From Steinernema hermaphroditum (lineage: Eukaryota > Nematoda > Chromadorea > Rhabditida > Steinernematidae), in contig CM059625.1 of assembly GCA_030435675.1 (NCBI GenBank), positions 8,246,001 to 8,310,000 of the forward strand: a stretch of DNA of 64,000 bases, in the 5' to 3' direction. The first letter of the stretch is position 1; each line of letters begins with the position of its first letter. Positions 49,796-60,172 of this stretch are shown here, one piece after another. The notes under the pieces are model-generated. The model ran no database searches. It was not told where the DNA came from and saw only the letters and a program-made list of their open reading frames with translations. A program made the translations under genes and the position numbers.

Positions 49796-50261
49796 CTAAC
49801 GTGTATTTAAAACTTCCTTGCGCAGTTCTTCAATATCGATATCGTACAACTTATTCTGTATCAAATTCTAAACGAAAGTACGCTCAGCACCCATGAACAG
49901 AACTTAACTCACATACCTTTTCCACGCAATCTTTGTACGCTCGGTGGAGTTGTTCGCAAGGATTCGTTCTATGTTCGTTACTGCCAGAGACGTACCTTTG
50001 AAAAAACTCAGTGAAGCATCGATCGTATGTCTAGAACAATGATACCTGAATACAATAATGAACAGCATCGGAAAGCATCCGACAAATAACTGCGATGAGC
50101 AGCAATCACATGATATTAGCTTTCATCAACTTGGCCAGCTCATTAGACCTGAGGAACTAACAGACTTCACCAGAATATTAAGAATGACCGGTATGCGCTT
50201 CACCCACCTGTTTTAACTGATCACATTCTGTGAAAATGCTGGGCATATACCTTTCTGCCAT
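49796..50261 (-). CDS. TRIAP1/Mdm35-like twin CX9C protein, copy 2
   Basis: Second copy of the gene at 43339-43804 (offset 6457), with both CX9C motifs and the upstream acceptor-like site intact. All 1.75 kb upstream is duplicated as well, so its promoter is probably included. Confidence 0.85.
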
Positions 50262-53200
50262 GACGGTAGGCTCTGAAACGTTGCCTTGAAGTTAGACGTG
50301 ACCGAAAACCGTAACAAAACCGAACCTCATCATAAGCGCAAAAAACATATGCGAAAAACGGCCAAACTTCCAAGAAACAGCTAGAAACTGCCCCAGAATT
50401 GTGGAGAGAGATCATTGAAAGCGCCGTGCCTTACAGTACCCAGCTTCAAGAATTGCAGGTAAATCTGCGCAGGACCGTGTCGCAATACTGCAAGCAGTGT
50501 GGGAGTCGACCAAAACGGCCAAAAATGATAACCAATCAAGGATAGCGGATACCGACGCTGCTATATATGATTCGCAGACAACGTCAGCAGGAAAATTCCG
50601 TCGAAACTCACCATGGAAGGCTTCTATATTTTAGGACTTAAAAAGGGGCGATTTTCCTTTCTCTCCGACGCGTCTATATCTGTTTCTCATCGGCCATTTC
50701 CAACGGGTAAAAATAGGCATTTAAGGAACTTCCAGTAATCGGGTCGCAGATTGTCACACATGTTTTCTGAGAGACTTACATGAACGCGTTCCAACTAAAA
50801 CAACAGCTTAAGCTTAAATACATGTTTGGCCCATCAGGAATCGCCGAATCGCTAAAAAAGCTCTGGCCATGTGCGTCGGAGTCTAAGTTAAAGTCGGAGT
50901 CTAAGCTAAGTCTGGATGTTAGGCTTGATGTAACAATGAATCAACTCTCAATTGACGCATATACTACTTGATATACATAACTAGGTGAAAGGCTTAGAAT
51001 GGGTACAAAATTATTTTGCAGAACACAAACTGTGGGAGCAGATAAAAGTGATACGAGGCACAAATTTCTTTGCGACGTCTAACTTCGGTTCGTCTGCGTC
51101 TAATGCTCGCACTTTTGAGCCTACTCGCAACGGTGATTTCCAACGATTGTTCTGCCGAAGAAGCAAGCCCTGTCAATAAATCTGGGATGTTCATTCTAGT
51201 TTGTAAATATATATAATGGGAATCTTTTCTATCTCTATGCACCATTCTCTAAATCTCTTCCCTTGCTATCATCATTGTAGTCTATTATAATTGACTGTGC
51301 ATAATTTTAAATAAATAAATAAATCTTATAGCGTATCCATCTACTGCATCCAGCACATATCGTCGGTTTTCGATCGCGTTTGCTGCATTGTAAACAATGT
51401 GGGTTACGTAAACATTTGCCGGTATCACTTATCGCTTTGTACCATTGTACATAGGTTTTTCATCCATAGAGAACAAATTTGGTACCACTTCTTAAATTCA
51501 TTACTGATTGTGATTATGTAGGCCTAAGACTTTCATTGTAAGTTCTCTTTCACCCTCGTTCACTTTAAGCTATCTAAAACAATAAGCTGCATATCATTGA
51601 GCAGCTTATTGTTTAGATAGCGAGAAAGCTGATAAATGGGAGTTTAGTGGTAAAGCACCAAAGTCCTTGATAAATTCCCCACACGTGTTAGCATTTGCTA
51701 GTTGCTCAGCACTCGTACCATCCAAGATGAGCTTGATTAAAATGATCAATGATTAATCTTTCATGACATTGCATTGTAACTATATTATTTTCACGAAAAT
51801 AGTTATGGGCTACTCTAGAATTCCTTATCGTTATTGTTCTTGATTATTATCACTATTATTATTATAAACGCGGCTACGCGCGAATTCGCACCCTCCAGGT
51901 ACTAAAAGCCAAGTAGCCCTGCAGGCGGCAAGACACCAATAGCCTACCGGGTAAACATGGAGACACCGTAGCCCGGCGAGCAGCAAGAATGGTGCTCACA
52001 AAATAGGCTAAAAATGACTCAAAAACGGAAGGTAAAGGAAGGCCTAGCATCCTCAGAGACATAGCGGTAGTAGCGATAGGATCTCGACTGTCTGTGTGCT
52101 CATTGCAAACGCGTTGCGTTTGTAAGCGGGCGGTTTCGGGTTCGGTTCCCATCGGGGTCGTTATATTGTGTGGGTGTCTTCTCCGTGTACATGGAAAAAC
52201 ACACAGACAGACCAACGGACCCGTACAGAGGATTACTAATACGTGTTCCGCATCTTGTTCATGATTTTCAGCCTTACGTTTCAGTAGACACAAATCAGCT
52301 TCATATGACATGTATTACTAGCGTACAACTATTACTAGATTGGTTGTTCTTGAGACTTACGTGTAAAAACAAAAAGTAATTTTTGCGAACAGAAAACACA
52401 TTTATGTAATGGGATTCCGTTTTGATTTCATATTCGTTTAACGTTTTTCTACATAGTATATTATTCCGACGTCAGACCATAAAAGCCGTAAACTCAATGG
52501 CAACGTATTACACAACCTGCTGTTTTTTTAATCTGATGATTGATCATGATCACGTCCGTAACCTATCAGGCTGAAAACCGAGAAATCAGTTCACTATGTC
52601 GTCTAGATTCTGTTTTCTTCTTTAATCTCTTATGGGTAAAACATGCACTCTCCCATCTACGTGCGTTTTGTGAGGAAAGCAGACAACTCGATCGAGATAG
52701 CGGCGCTGATGTAATTCGTCACTCCGCAGCTGAGAATCCCCTTAGCAAGGAGAACGAGTGGGCGAGGGAGGGGGAATGTCCGGACGCTCTGCGCCGACAA
52801 GCCCTAACCACATCTTCGATTTACGTCAGATTTCAGGCAGAAAGGGAACAACTCTGTTATGCTCGTTGCCCTTCTCGAGTGTACCATGTTCGTTCAGTGC
52901 TCGATGCACTCGATTGAAGGTGGCGCGTTCGGCTGTTCGTCGTCGCCTTGGCTCGGCCCTCACCCATCGCAGGCAGCTGTTTTCGCCCTTTTTTCACTCA
53001 TAAAAGCCCACTTTCAGTGTCGACACTTTAGTGCGACACTTGCACGTTTGGCGAAAAACTGAGTTTGCTGTCGCCAAGAAGTCGATAATGAAATGTCAGC
53101 TTCTACACTCGCCGTCGCGTTGTCATGACTGCCAGTTCATTATTGCACGTACTTTCACCCGCGCACTGCCAGAGTTAATTAAGAGAACGACGCCTTTGCT

Positions 53201-53385
53201 CGCGTTTCTCGATTCTTCCCACAGATTACCGATGTGAACCCACCGGTGGGATGGCCTTTGCACCGCCTCATGTTTGTTTACATTCGATCTTGTTGAAGTA
53301 TAAATTTCCGCGAATTCTCATACGATCCCAGATCGCTTGATGATCCTGAGCTGGTTGAGCTTAATTCAAGCTTCCTTTTTTTCAG
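50262..53385. other. Intergenic region: end of copy 2 and aquaporin upstream DNA
   Basis: Up to 52023 this repeats 43805-45566, including the inverted repeat at 51569-51621. From 52024 it is unique. A small perfect hairpin (caaacgc-gtt-gcgtttg, 52106-52122) is followed by a sequence like a tRNA B box (ggttcggttcc, 52139-52149), but no full cloverleaf forms. Open frames at 52540-52917 and 51874-52311 look spurious. The aquaporin promoter should lie in the last kilobase. Confidence 0.35.
53374..53385 (+). promoter_or_regulatory. Trans-splice acceptor directly abutting the aquaglyceroporin start
   Basis: A pyrimidine tract (cctttttttcag) ends at 53385 and the ATG begins at 53386. No coding exon is needed upstream, so this is best read as a spliced-leader addition site giving a leader of essentially the spliced leader alone. 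Confidence 0.6.
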
Positions 53386-54445
53386 ATGGTCATGCCCGGA
53401 AAAACTGAGCCCACCGATATACTTCGAAGAAAAATCCGTATAAGGAACCCGCTCCTTCGCAATCTCCTGTCCGAGTTCTTAGGCACCCTTTTTCTTCTGG
53501 TCAGTATTCGAGTCAGTGGTCTAACAGAAGATTTAACGGTGGATTTAGTTTGTCGGCACCTCCATTGTCGCTCAGTTCATCCTTTCGGGAGAAAAGCTCA
53601 ACACTTGGATTCAAATCAACGTAGGATGGGGATTTGCACTCGTGTTCTGCGTTTACGCAACCGCCAAAACATCTGGAGGACACCTTAATCCAGCCATTTC
53701 TCTTGTCATGGTCACCTTTGGGCGACTTTCATTCACTCACTTCTTACTTTACTCCGTTGTCCAAATTCTCGGAGCTCTTTGTGGTTCGGGACTCATGTAC
53801 ATTCTTTATTACGGTATGTGTCGAACGGGAGACGTCAGTTGAGGTCACTACGGCTTTAGACGCAATCGTTAGTCACAAGTTGGCTGTGGCTGATCACATC
53901 AAGCTCTTTTGCTCGTACCCACCAGAGTACCTGTCATGGACAGGGGCCTTCGTTGACCAAGCTGTTGGAACCGGCTTCCTCGCTTTGTTCGTATGCGTTG
54001 TTATTGACAAACGCAACAAAATTCCTGACGTCGTTCACCCTCTCTTCTTCGGATTTATTCTGATGATGATTGGAATGGCTGTTGGGCTTAATTTGGGCTA
54101 TCCTATCAACCCCGCTCGCGATTTTGGACCTCGTATCCTCGCTTATATTATCGTCGGAAAGGAAGCTTTTGGGTAAGTGATCATATATGGAAATAGGTTA
54201 AGAAATGCAATCGTAACAGTGCGATGAACGGATTCTACTGGATAGCGCCCGCTGTTGCCCCTATGTTCGGTGCCGTTTTCGCAGCTTGGTTTTACCACAT
54301 CGGATTCGGGGCTCATCTGCCGGATCTCGAAGAAGAACGACTTGAACTGCCTACTAAGGAGGAATCAGCGCTTCCCTTGAAACAGTTGTAAGTTGAGAAA
54401 TCTTGGTTGGTTAATCTTAACGGCATCACTTTCAGCGAGCAGTAA
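53386..54445 (+). CDS. Aquaglyceroporin (MIP family)
   Basis: The ATG at 53386 follows directly on a strong acceptor (cctttttttcag), so the mature mRNA is probably trans-spliced at the A of ATG. Exon 1 encodes MVMPGKTEPTDILRRKIRIR to SEFLGTLFLL. After a 53-bp intron comes FVGTSIVAQFILSGEK. Half-helix B carries HLNPAISL and half-helix E carries NPARDFGPR. The Asp after NPAR is typical of glycerol-conducting members. Other blocks are AKTSGG, GTGFLALFVCVVIDKRNK and GYPINPARD, then APAVAPMFGAVFAAWFYHIG. An acidic tail (LPDLEEERLELPTKEE) ends at the TAA at 54443-54445. It forms tetrameric channels for water and glycerol in the plasma membrane. AATAAA lies at 54556-54561. Confidence 0.94.
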
Positions 54446-54555
54446 AAAAGGAACAGATCAGTTATTACTGTACGTAGTTGATGTAAAAATGATATTTCTC
54501 TGTATGTTCTTTCGTTGTAATGTGTCATTTAAAATGTGTCACTAATTTGTATAGT

Positions 54556-54561
54556 AATAAA
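54556..54561 (+). terminator. Polyadenylation signal of the aquaglyceroporin gene
   Basis: AATAAA 111 nt after the stop at 54445, same strand. Confidence 0.6.
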
Positions 54562-55426
54562 GTAAGAGAACACATGACCTCCTTGGCGTTACATAAGGTC
54601 CATCTCAGCAATTGGACATTATAGTCCATATATGACCCGAATACAAAAATATTTCGGATATGTGAACAATAACAAGTTATACACGGTTTATCGCTCAATG
54701 TTTGAAAACACCGCGACTGCACTAGTTATTAACTTCAACCGCTCTATTGAACAGCAAGGATAGGCGCTTTGCTTTACAGCAGAAAAGTAAAGATAAAAGG
54801 GTCCTAAGAAAGGCCATAAAGTTATCAAAACAAATTGCAGAATTTTTTCAAACATATTGTTCGCAAAAATACAGCGCTACTCATCTTTTTTTTCTGGTGC
54901 AATTGGCGTTCTTTGTGGAAGATTGTTGTTTAACAGATGTTCAACTATGTTATCAGCAGCGTAGAATTTTTTGCATCATCGAACACCGTTTACTGTTATC
55001 GAAGCCGACGTGACGGCAATGTGAACGTCGTCTGATTGGTTGATAGAAAGTTCCCTACATGAAGGTCTCATAGCGAACAGCCTGTGAGCTTTCCGTATGC
55101 TTGTTGATAAACGTCGCTTTTTCTAAAGAAATTCCCTCAAGAGTTCTTTTCAATTTTCGATTATTTGGGTGTCTTATCCGCTTTTACGATCATGACGTTC
55201 TCTTAGTAAATTAGAATTTGCCATAGAACTGCTAGGTCATTCACCATTTTAGAAGAGCGTGTCATCCATGCTTCTTCTTGCTCTCGTGGTAGTCACATCA
55301 ATGATCTGTGATCGATGATGTGATTTCGTTCTGAGCATGGCGTGATTTCCTCCTTTTCCATATTGCTCCCGCCATTGTTACGCATTTAGCTTCAAGAGGC
55401 TGTTTCACTGATTTATTTTTAATTTG

Positions 55427-55434
55427 CATTTCAG
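55427..55434 (+). promoter_or_regulatory. Trans-splice acceptor before the DBT start
   Basis: The acceptor catttcag is followed by gtgct and then the ATG at 55440. No upstream coding exon is needed, since the targeting sequence starts at this ATG. Confidence 0.5.
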
Positions 55435-55439
55435 GTGCT

Positions 55440-57237
55440 ATGTCTTTACTTCAGAGGTGCTTGTCTGGTGGTGTGCCATTGAGGCTGATCTCTCTTCGAC
55501 GTGTGCGCACTACGTCAATTACTTACGGGTCTCTTGTTCCCTTTAAACTGTCTGATATCGGGGAAGGCATTGCCGAGGTTCAAGTTAAAGAATGGTATGG
55601 ATGTCCAACTTTGCTATTGTTCAAGATTATTATTTCAGGCATGTTAAAGTTGGTGACCGTGTAAATCAATTTGACAACATCTGTGAAGTGCAAAGTGACA
55701 AAGCTGCAGTGAGCATCACAAGCCGATATGATGGTGTAATTAAAAAGCTGTGAGTGCCGCGTTTACATCTGACATCTGTTATCTCTAACTTGCAGCTACT
55801 ATAACGTTGATGATGTAGCTAAAGTTGGACAACCTCTTATAGACATTGAACTTGATGACGATGTAGAGGTGCCGTCTTCTATTAAACAGGAGAAGCAAGG
55901 TAAGTTACCTTGAGGTTTGCATTTAATAGCAATCACTTTCAACGTCAGAGCCAGCAAACATTTCTTCTGTGGAAGACAGTGCTGCATCAATTCGCCACAA
56001 GCATGAGAAGAAATTGGCTACTCCTGCTGTTCGCCGCATTGCGATGGAAAGCAAGGTTTGCATATATATGTTTACAGCTTTTCCGTAATAATATCTATCA
56101 TAGGTTAACTTGTTGGATGTTGCTGGTAGTGGCAAAGACGGCCGAGTTCTTAAGGAGGATGTTTTGAGGTTTTTGGGTCAAATCTCTAAAGGTACTAGTT
56201 GGTCTTTGCGTTGTTATTCCTATTTGTTGTTTTAGCGCCGTCCAATACCTCATATACTCCTCACACTTCATCTGCATCGATTTCAAAAGGAGAATTCCAG
56301 GTTTGCTGCTCATATACAATGTTACCGCAGGTTGTATTGATAGGCTGGTACATTGAAGGACGACGAAATTGTCCCTGTACGAGGATACACCAGAGCCATG
56401 GTTAAGTCTATGTCTGAAGCTCTAAAAATTCCCCACTTCGGATATAACGATGAGGTAGATACTTCTGGATACCTTTTTCAAACAGGCCGTTTTGCAGATC
56501 AACGTTGGTCGTTTGGTAGAACTGCGTGATCAGCTAAAGCATATCTCAAGAGAACGTGATATTAAAATGAGCTACATGCCTATGTTCATTAAAGCCGCTT
56601 CTCTTGCTCTCGCTCGATTTCCAATGCTGAACGCGTCTGCTGATGAAAAGTTTGAAAACATCATATATAAGGTAAATTTATTTCTTGCATTAAAAAATCA
56701 TCGAACGTATCGAAGGCTAGCCATAATATCTGCATCGCTATGGACACTCCTGGTGGACTTGTAGTTCCCAACATAAAAAATTGTGAACAGCGTAACCTCT
56801 GGGAAGTTGCTGAAGAACTGAACCGTCTGCACGAAGCTGGAAAACGTCAACAAATTTCGAGAGAGGATCTTATTGGGGGCACATTTACATTGTCGAACAT
56901 TGGAGCGGTAATTTATGCGTACAAATTTAAAAATCCTAATGCTGCTTTAGATTGGTGGTACGTACGCTAGCCCAGTTATTTTCCCACCTCAAGTCGCAAT
57001 TGGTGCGATTGGAAAGATTGAAAAACTTCCACGTTTTGATGCGGCGGGTCAGGTAGTTTAAATTTCTCGTTACGACTTTTCGAGAAAGTTATTATTTAGG
57101 TGTATCCTGCCAGTTTGGTCAAAGTGTCCTGGGCTGCTGATCACCGTGTTGTCGACGGTGCTACTATGGCTCGATTCAGTAACCTGTGGAAGGAATATCT
57201 GGAGAATCCTATGCTTATGTTGTCAGAACTGCGCTAA
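55440..57237 (+). CDS. dbt: Branched-chain alpha-keto acid dehydrogenase E2 (dihydrolipoamide branched-chain transacylase)
   Basis: The ATG at 55440 begins a basic, Arg-rich mitochondrial targeting sequence ([20 protein letters not shown]). The lipoyl domain starts [20 protein letters not shown] and carries the lipoylated lysine in [18 protein letters not shown]. After a linker, the E1/E3-binding domain reads [20 protein letters not shown] with [14 protein letters not shown]. The catalytic domain has [58 protein letters not shown] and [19 protein letters not shown]. The active-site motif is [19 protein letters not shown]. It ends MLMLSELR at the TAA at 57235-57237. E2 forms the core of the mitochondrial complex that oxidises the keto acids of Leu, Ile and Val. 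The [11 protein letters not shown] block and [12 protein letters not shown] separate it from pyruvate- and oxoglutarate-complex E2s. Confidence 0.96.
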
Positions 57238-57774
57238 ATTGGCGTAGACTGTGTTACTAGAGTACACTTTTATCTTCCTGCCTTATTGAAATTGTTTTTC
57301 GTTATCAGAGATTAAATATCTACATATAACTACTTGCGCTGTGTCGTGTTTACTTTGTAGACTAAGGGATAACTTTATTTGCATATTATTTTTCGAGCAT
57401 TCGTATAACGACGGAATAACGCTGAAAGGTTGCATAGTAACATATAGAGAAGAACAAGACCAATTCCGAAGAAATTTTGCGAACAGGCTGAAAACGTCAA
57501 CTTTTTCCCTTACGTTTGATCCCATGCTATCCGTAGTTGGTGTGAAGACCATCTCTGACTCTGGAGCTGCACACATTCGAGATGTAAAGAACAATGATAT
57601 CGAATTAAATGGGTCTCACAAGGAATGTCCTGCTTTTGCGCCCGTTGTAAACGATACATATTTAAATTTCTGTTCTCGGACAGCTTCTTGGCTTTGGAGT
57701 TTGAGATTTACGTTTTGCGGCTTTATATCACTGAAGACTGCTTTTTGCTAACCCAATAACAGTTCTAGATTGCA
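57238..57774. other. Spacer between DBT and MRPL20 with an unassigned open frame
   Basis: The spacer is 537 bp. A plus-strand open frame of 136 codons (57341-57751) fills much of it. It shows no domain and overlaps the DBT 3' UTR region, so I do not call it a gene. An acceptor-like acagttctag ends at 57770, just before the MRPL20 ATG. Confidence 0.4.
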
Positions 57775-58478
57775 ATGAAAGTAACGTCTGCATCACTTCT
57801 CCGTAGAGTTTTGAACAGTCCGCACGATGCTTATACAGTTATTCCAAAACCTGATATATGGATGACGCGCGAACGATTGGCGAAATTCACAGCGGTGTGT
57901 TTTTTTTAATTATAAACAGTTCTATATGTTCTGATTTAGTGGCAGTATGCATCGGAGAGAAACACCGTGAAGGGTGCCTATCGTAAGCAGAACAAAATTT
58001 TTCATTATTTAGACATGCAACGCCGAGATGAGCAACGCTTAGAGAAACACGTAATGTGTTTGTGTAAGCGAATAGTTCTAATTAATTTCTCTTGTAGTAT
58101 TCTCGCGAACGTGTGGATGCGGCTTTGGAGGAACATGAACTTGAATATAAGCACTTCCGCAATATGTTGGGTGAAGCGCATATTCTTCTGGATAATGTTG
58201 TTTTGTCCCAACTTGCGATCTATGAGCCGAAGTCATTCAAGGTAATGTGACATATTTTAATGTTTTTCTTCTAGAAAACTGTTTAGAGCCTAGTCAGTTT
58301 GGCTAAACAAATGGCTATTGAAGAAGGTAGAACAGTGACATCTGACGCTGGTAGTACGACCGTAATGACTGAATATGGTCTATTTGGTGAGCCATATGAT
58401 ATCACAGTGCGATTTCCTCGTGGATCTGCTGAAAATCACACAAAGATGCCGAGCAAACTGAAGGTTCATGAATACTAA
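57775..58478 (+). CDS. mrpl-20: Mitochondrial large-subunit ribosomal protein bL20m (MRPL20)
   Basis: The ATG at 57775 starts MKVTSASLLRRVLNSPHDAY, a probable targeting region, then DIWMTRERLAKFTA. Exon 2 gives WQYASERNTVKGAYRKQNKI. Exon 3 gives YSRERVDAALEEHELEYKHF and LLDNVVLSQLAIYEPKSFK, spliced to SLVSLAKQMAIEEG. The L-A-I-Y-E-P-K-x-F-K-S-L block is characteristic of animal MRPL20, and the preceding E-H-x-L-x-Y also matches. A C-terminal extension (TEYGLFGEPYDITVRFPRG) is longer than in mammals. The stop is at 58476-58478. AATAAA lies at 58640-58645. The protein sits in the mitochondrial large ribosomal subunit. Confidence 0.85.
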
Positions 58479-58639
58479 TCGTTTCACATGTTGTTATTAT
58501 TGTTCGTGAAGCGAGTAAATTAGGACCACCACTGGTTATCGGTTTCACTTGCGTTTTTTGTTGAGTTTGTTTCTTTCATTTCAATTATCTTTCTTATGTT
58601 GCATTCTTGTGATCATGATTGCGATCATATTATATGCGC

Positions 58640-58645
58640 AATAAA
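58640..58645 (+). terminator. Polyadenylation signal of the MRPL20 gene
   Basis: AATAAA 162 nt after the stop at 58478 and upstream of the next gene's acceptor. Confidence 0.6.
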
Positions 58646-58810
58646 GACTGTGGAAAATGCATGTAGTTATGTAGTCTCCGCTGAACCATTGAATCATGTC
58701 GCGGACGTGGACGTGCTCGACTGAATAACAGCTGTATATGCGTGAGGTTTATAGCGTGATCTCGTAATTTTGTCGCAACTGTGCGCGTCTAGTGAAAAGT
58801 GAGCTTAATA

Positions 58811-58823
58811 TTTTTTAATTCAG
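58811..58823 (+). promoter_or_regulatory. Trans-splice acceptor before the mitochondrial carrier start
   Basis: ttttttaattcag ends at 58823, leaving gga before the ATG at 58827. The upstream gene on the same strand ends 345 nt earlier with its own AATAAA. Confidence 0.55.
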
Positions 58824-58826
58824 GGA

Positions 58827-60172
58827 ATGGATCGGGAAGCCTTGATCCATTTTGTTGGCGGTGCAGTTGGCGGGACGGCTGGTACGTGCATTACGTGTCC
58901 TCTTGAAGTTGTGAAAACTCGGTTACAGAGTTCCCGTGGGGGAGATTGTGTGAGTCCCTCAACTTCCAGCTTAAAAAACCCTATTTCTCACTTTATGAAG
59001 AGGAATTCCGTATTTACCCATGTGGCGTAAGATTTAGTGTAGCAAGCTGTCAACCAAGCTTCGTTTTTAGGCATATCGTTAAAAAAGAAGGTGTTGGAGC
59101 TTTATACAAAGGGCTAGGACCTAATCTTGTTGGAGTGGCACCTTCAAAGTAATTCTAGCGGGTTTGACGTATTGGAAGATTTTATGTTTTAGAGCTGTTT
59201 ACTTTTACGTATATTCTACGAGCAAACGTTTTTGGAATGAAAACCCCTCCTTTTTGCCAGATTCTGCCATCGTTCATATGATGTCCGCCGGAACAGCAGG
59301 TCAGTCCGTTTTAATGTTCGTTGTAGTTGTGGAAGTTATATTGAACAAGTGATGGAGAAATCGTTCACTTGCTTGCTTCGGTAAATTTCACAATTTCACA
59401 TGCGAACCACGTGTTTATTTAACATGCGTTCGCATAGGACATTGGTTTGATTGTATTTTCTGACTTGTTAATTCTTTTCATCGCATGAGTTTACATTTCA
59501 GGATTTGTTTCTGCATCTGTCATTAATCCCGTGTGGCTAGTGAAGACACGGCTTCAGCTGCATGAGGGGCCTATTACAGTAGGCAGTTGCATCCGCCGTA
59601 TTTATCAGCGCGAAGGTATGAAAGGCTTTTATAAGGTTTGTCCCTGTGCATTATAGCTCAATTTTACATGAATCCTTTTAGGGAGTCACTGCCTCATACA
59701 TGGGCATTTCGGAGACAATGATACAGTTTGTGCTGTACGAGTATTTTCGTCAGATTGTTGATGACCGCATTGGCATCGGAATTACCAAGAATGGCGACAA
59801 GAAACCGTCTAATTTCATTAGTTGCATGGTATCCGGTGGAGTTGCAAAGTTTTTTGCCTGCGTCATTGCTTATCCGCATGGTATGATAGTTTTCAATGAA
59901 TGCTTTGTAACTGCTGATTGCAGAAGTTGTTCGAACCAGACTCCGTGAGGAGAACACGAACACGAAGGGTTTCTTTTCAACGCTTTACAAGCTATATCGA
60001 GAAGGCTACCGTTCAATGTATCGCGGCTTGGGTGTTCAAGTCTGTCCACCTTTTTGACAATGCATCTTTAATTTCATCGTTTTAGCTTATGCGAACGGTT
60101 CCTAACACGGCTATTACGTTGGGTACTTACGAGCTTGTTGTCTATGTGCTACATCAGCTAAAGAATGATTAA
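58827..60172 (+). CDS. Mitochondrial solute carrier, SLC25A33/A36-like (pyrimidine nucleotide carrier)
   Basis: The ATG at 58827 gives [20 protein letters not shown]. The three carrier repeats carry [33 protein letters not shown] and [19 protein letters not shown]. The second half of each repeat is also present: [40 protein letters not shown] and [20 protein letters not shown]. It ends [15 protein letters not shown] at the TAA at 60170-60172. The N-terminal [24 protein letters not shown] pattern and the GISE-T-IQFVLYE sequence are typical of SLC25A33/36, which bring pyrimidine nucleotides into the matrix for mtDNA and RNA synthesis. Six or more exons with introns of 40-160 bp are seen. Folate/FAD carriers (SLC25A32) are a less likely alternative. 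Confidence 0.87.

Larger units (their letters stand above)
45567..52023. repeat. Tandem duplication, copy 2 (6457 bp)
   Basis: Direct copy of 39108-45566. The left border joins ...gactcaaa to gtttgcccg; the right border continues ...gactcaaa into aacggaaggt at 52024. The inner boundary has only about 1 bp of shared sequence between the two original ends. The only difference noticed is a 10-A run (12 in copy 1) near 48716. Confidence 0.97.
54446..55439. other. Intergenic region between aquaglyceroporin and DBT genes
   Basis: Contains the aquaporin 3' UTR (AATAAA at 54556) and the DBT promoter. A plus frame at 54747-55013 has no recognisable domain. An acceptor-like tttgcatttcag lies 5 nt before the DBT ATG. 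Confidence 0.4.
58479..58826. other. Spacer between MRPL20 and the mitochondrial carrier gene
   Basis: A 348-bp spacer with the MRPL20 polyadenylation signal at 58640 and an acceptor-like ttttttaattcag ending at 58823, 3 nt before the next ATG. This layout (AATAAA, then an acceptor with a very short leader) is what an operon with trans-splicing would look like. Confidence 0.45.

Noticed and set aside
51874..52311. 145-codon minus-strand frame across the end of copy 2
   Set aside because: It crosses the duplication border, is rich in Arg and Cys as expected of GC-rich non-coding DNA, and has no recognisable domain.
57341..57751. 136-codon plus-strand open frame between DBT and MRPL20
   Set aside because: No domain, no signal or membrane pattern, overlaps the expected DBT 3' UTR, and an equally long frame runs on the opposite strand. 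Kept only as a note in the spacer entry.
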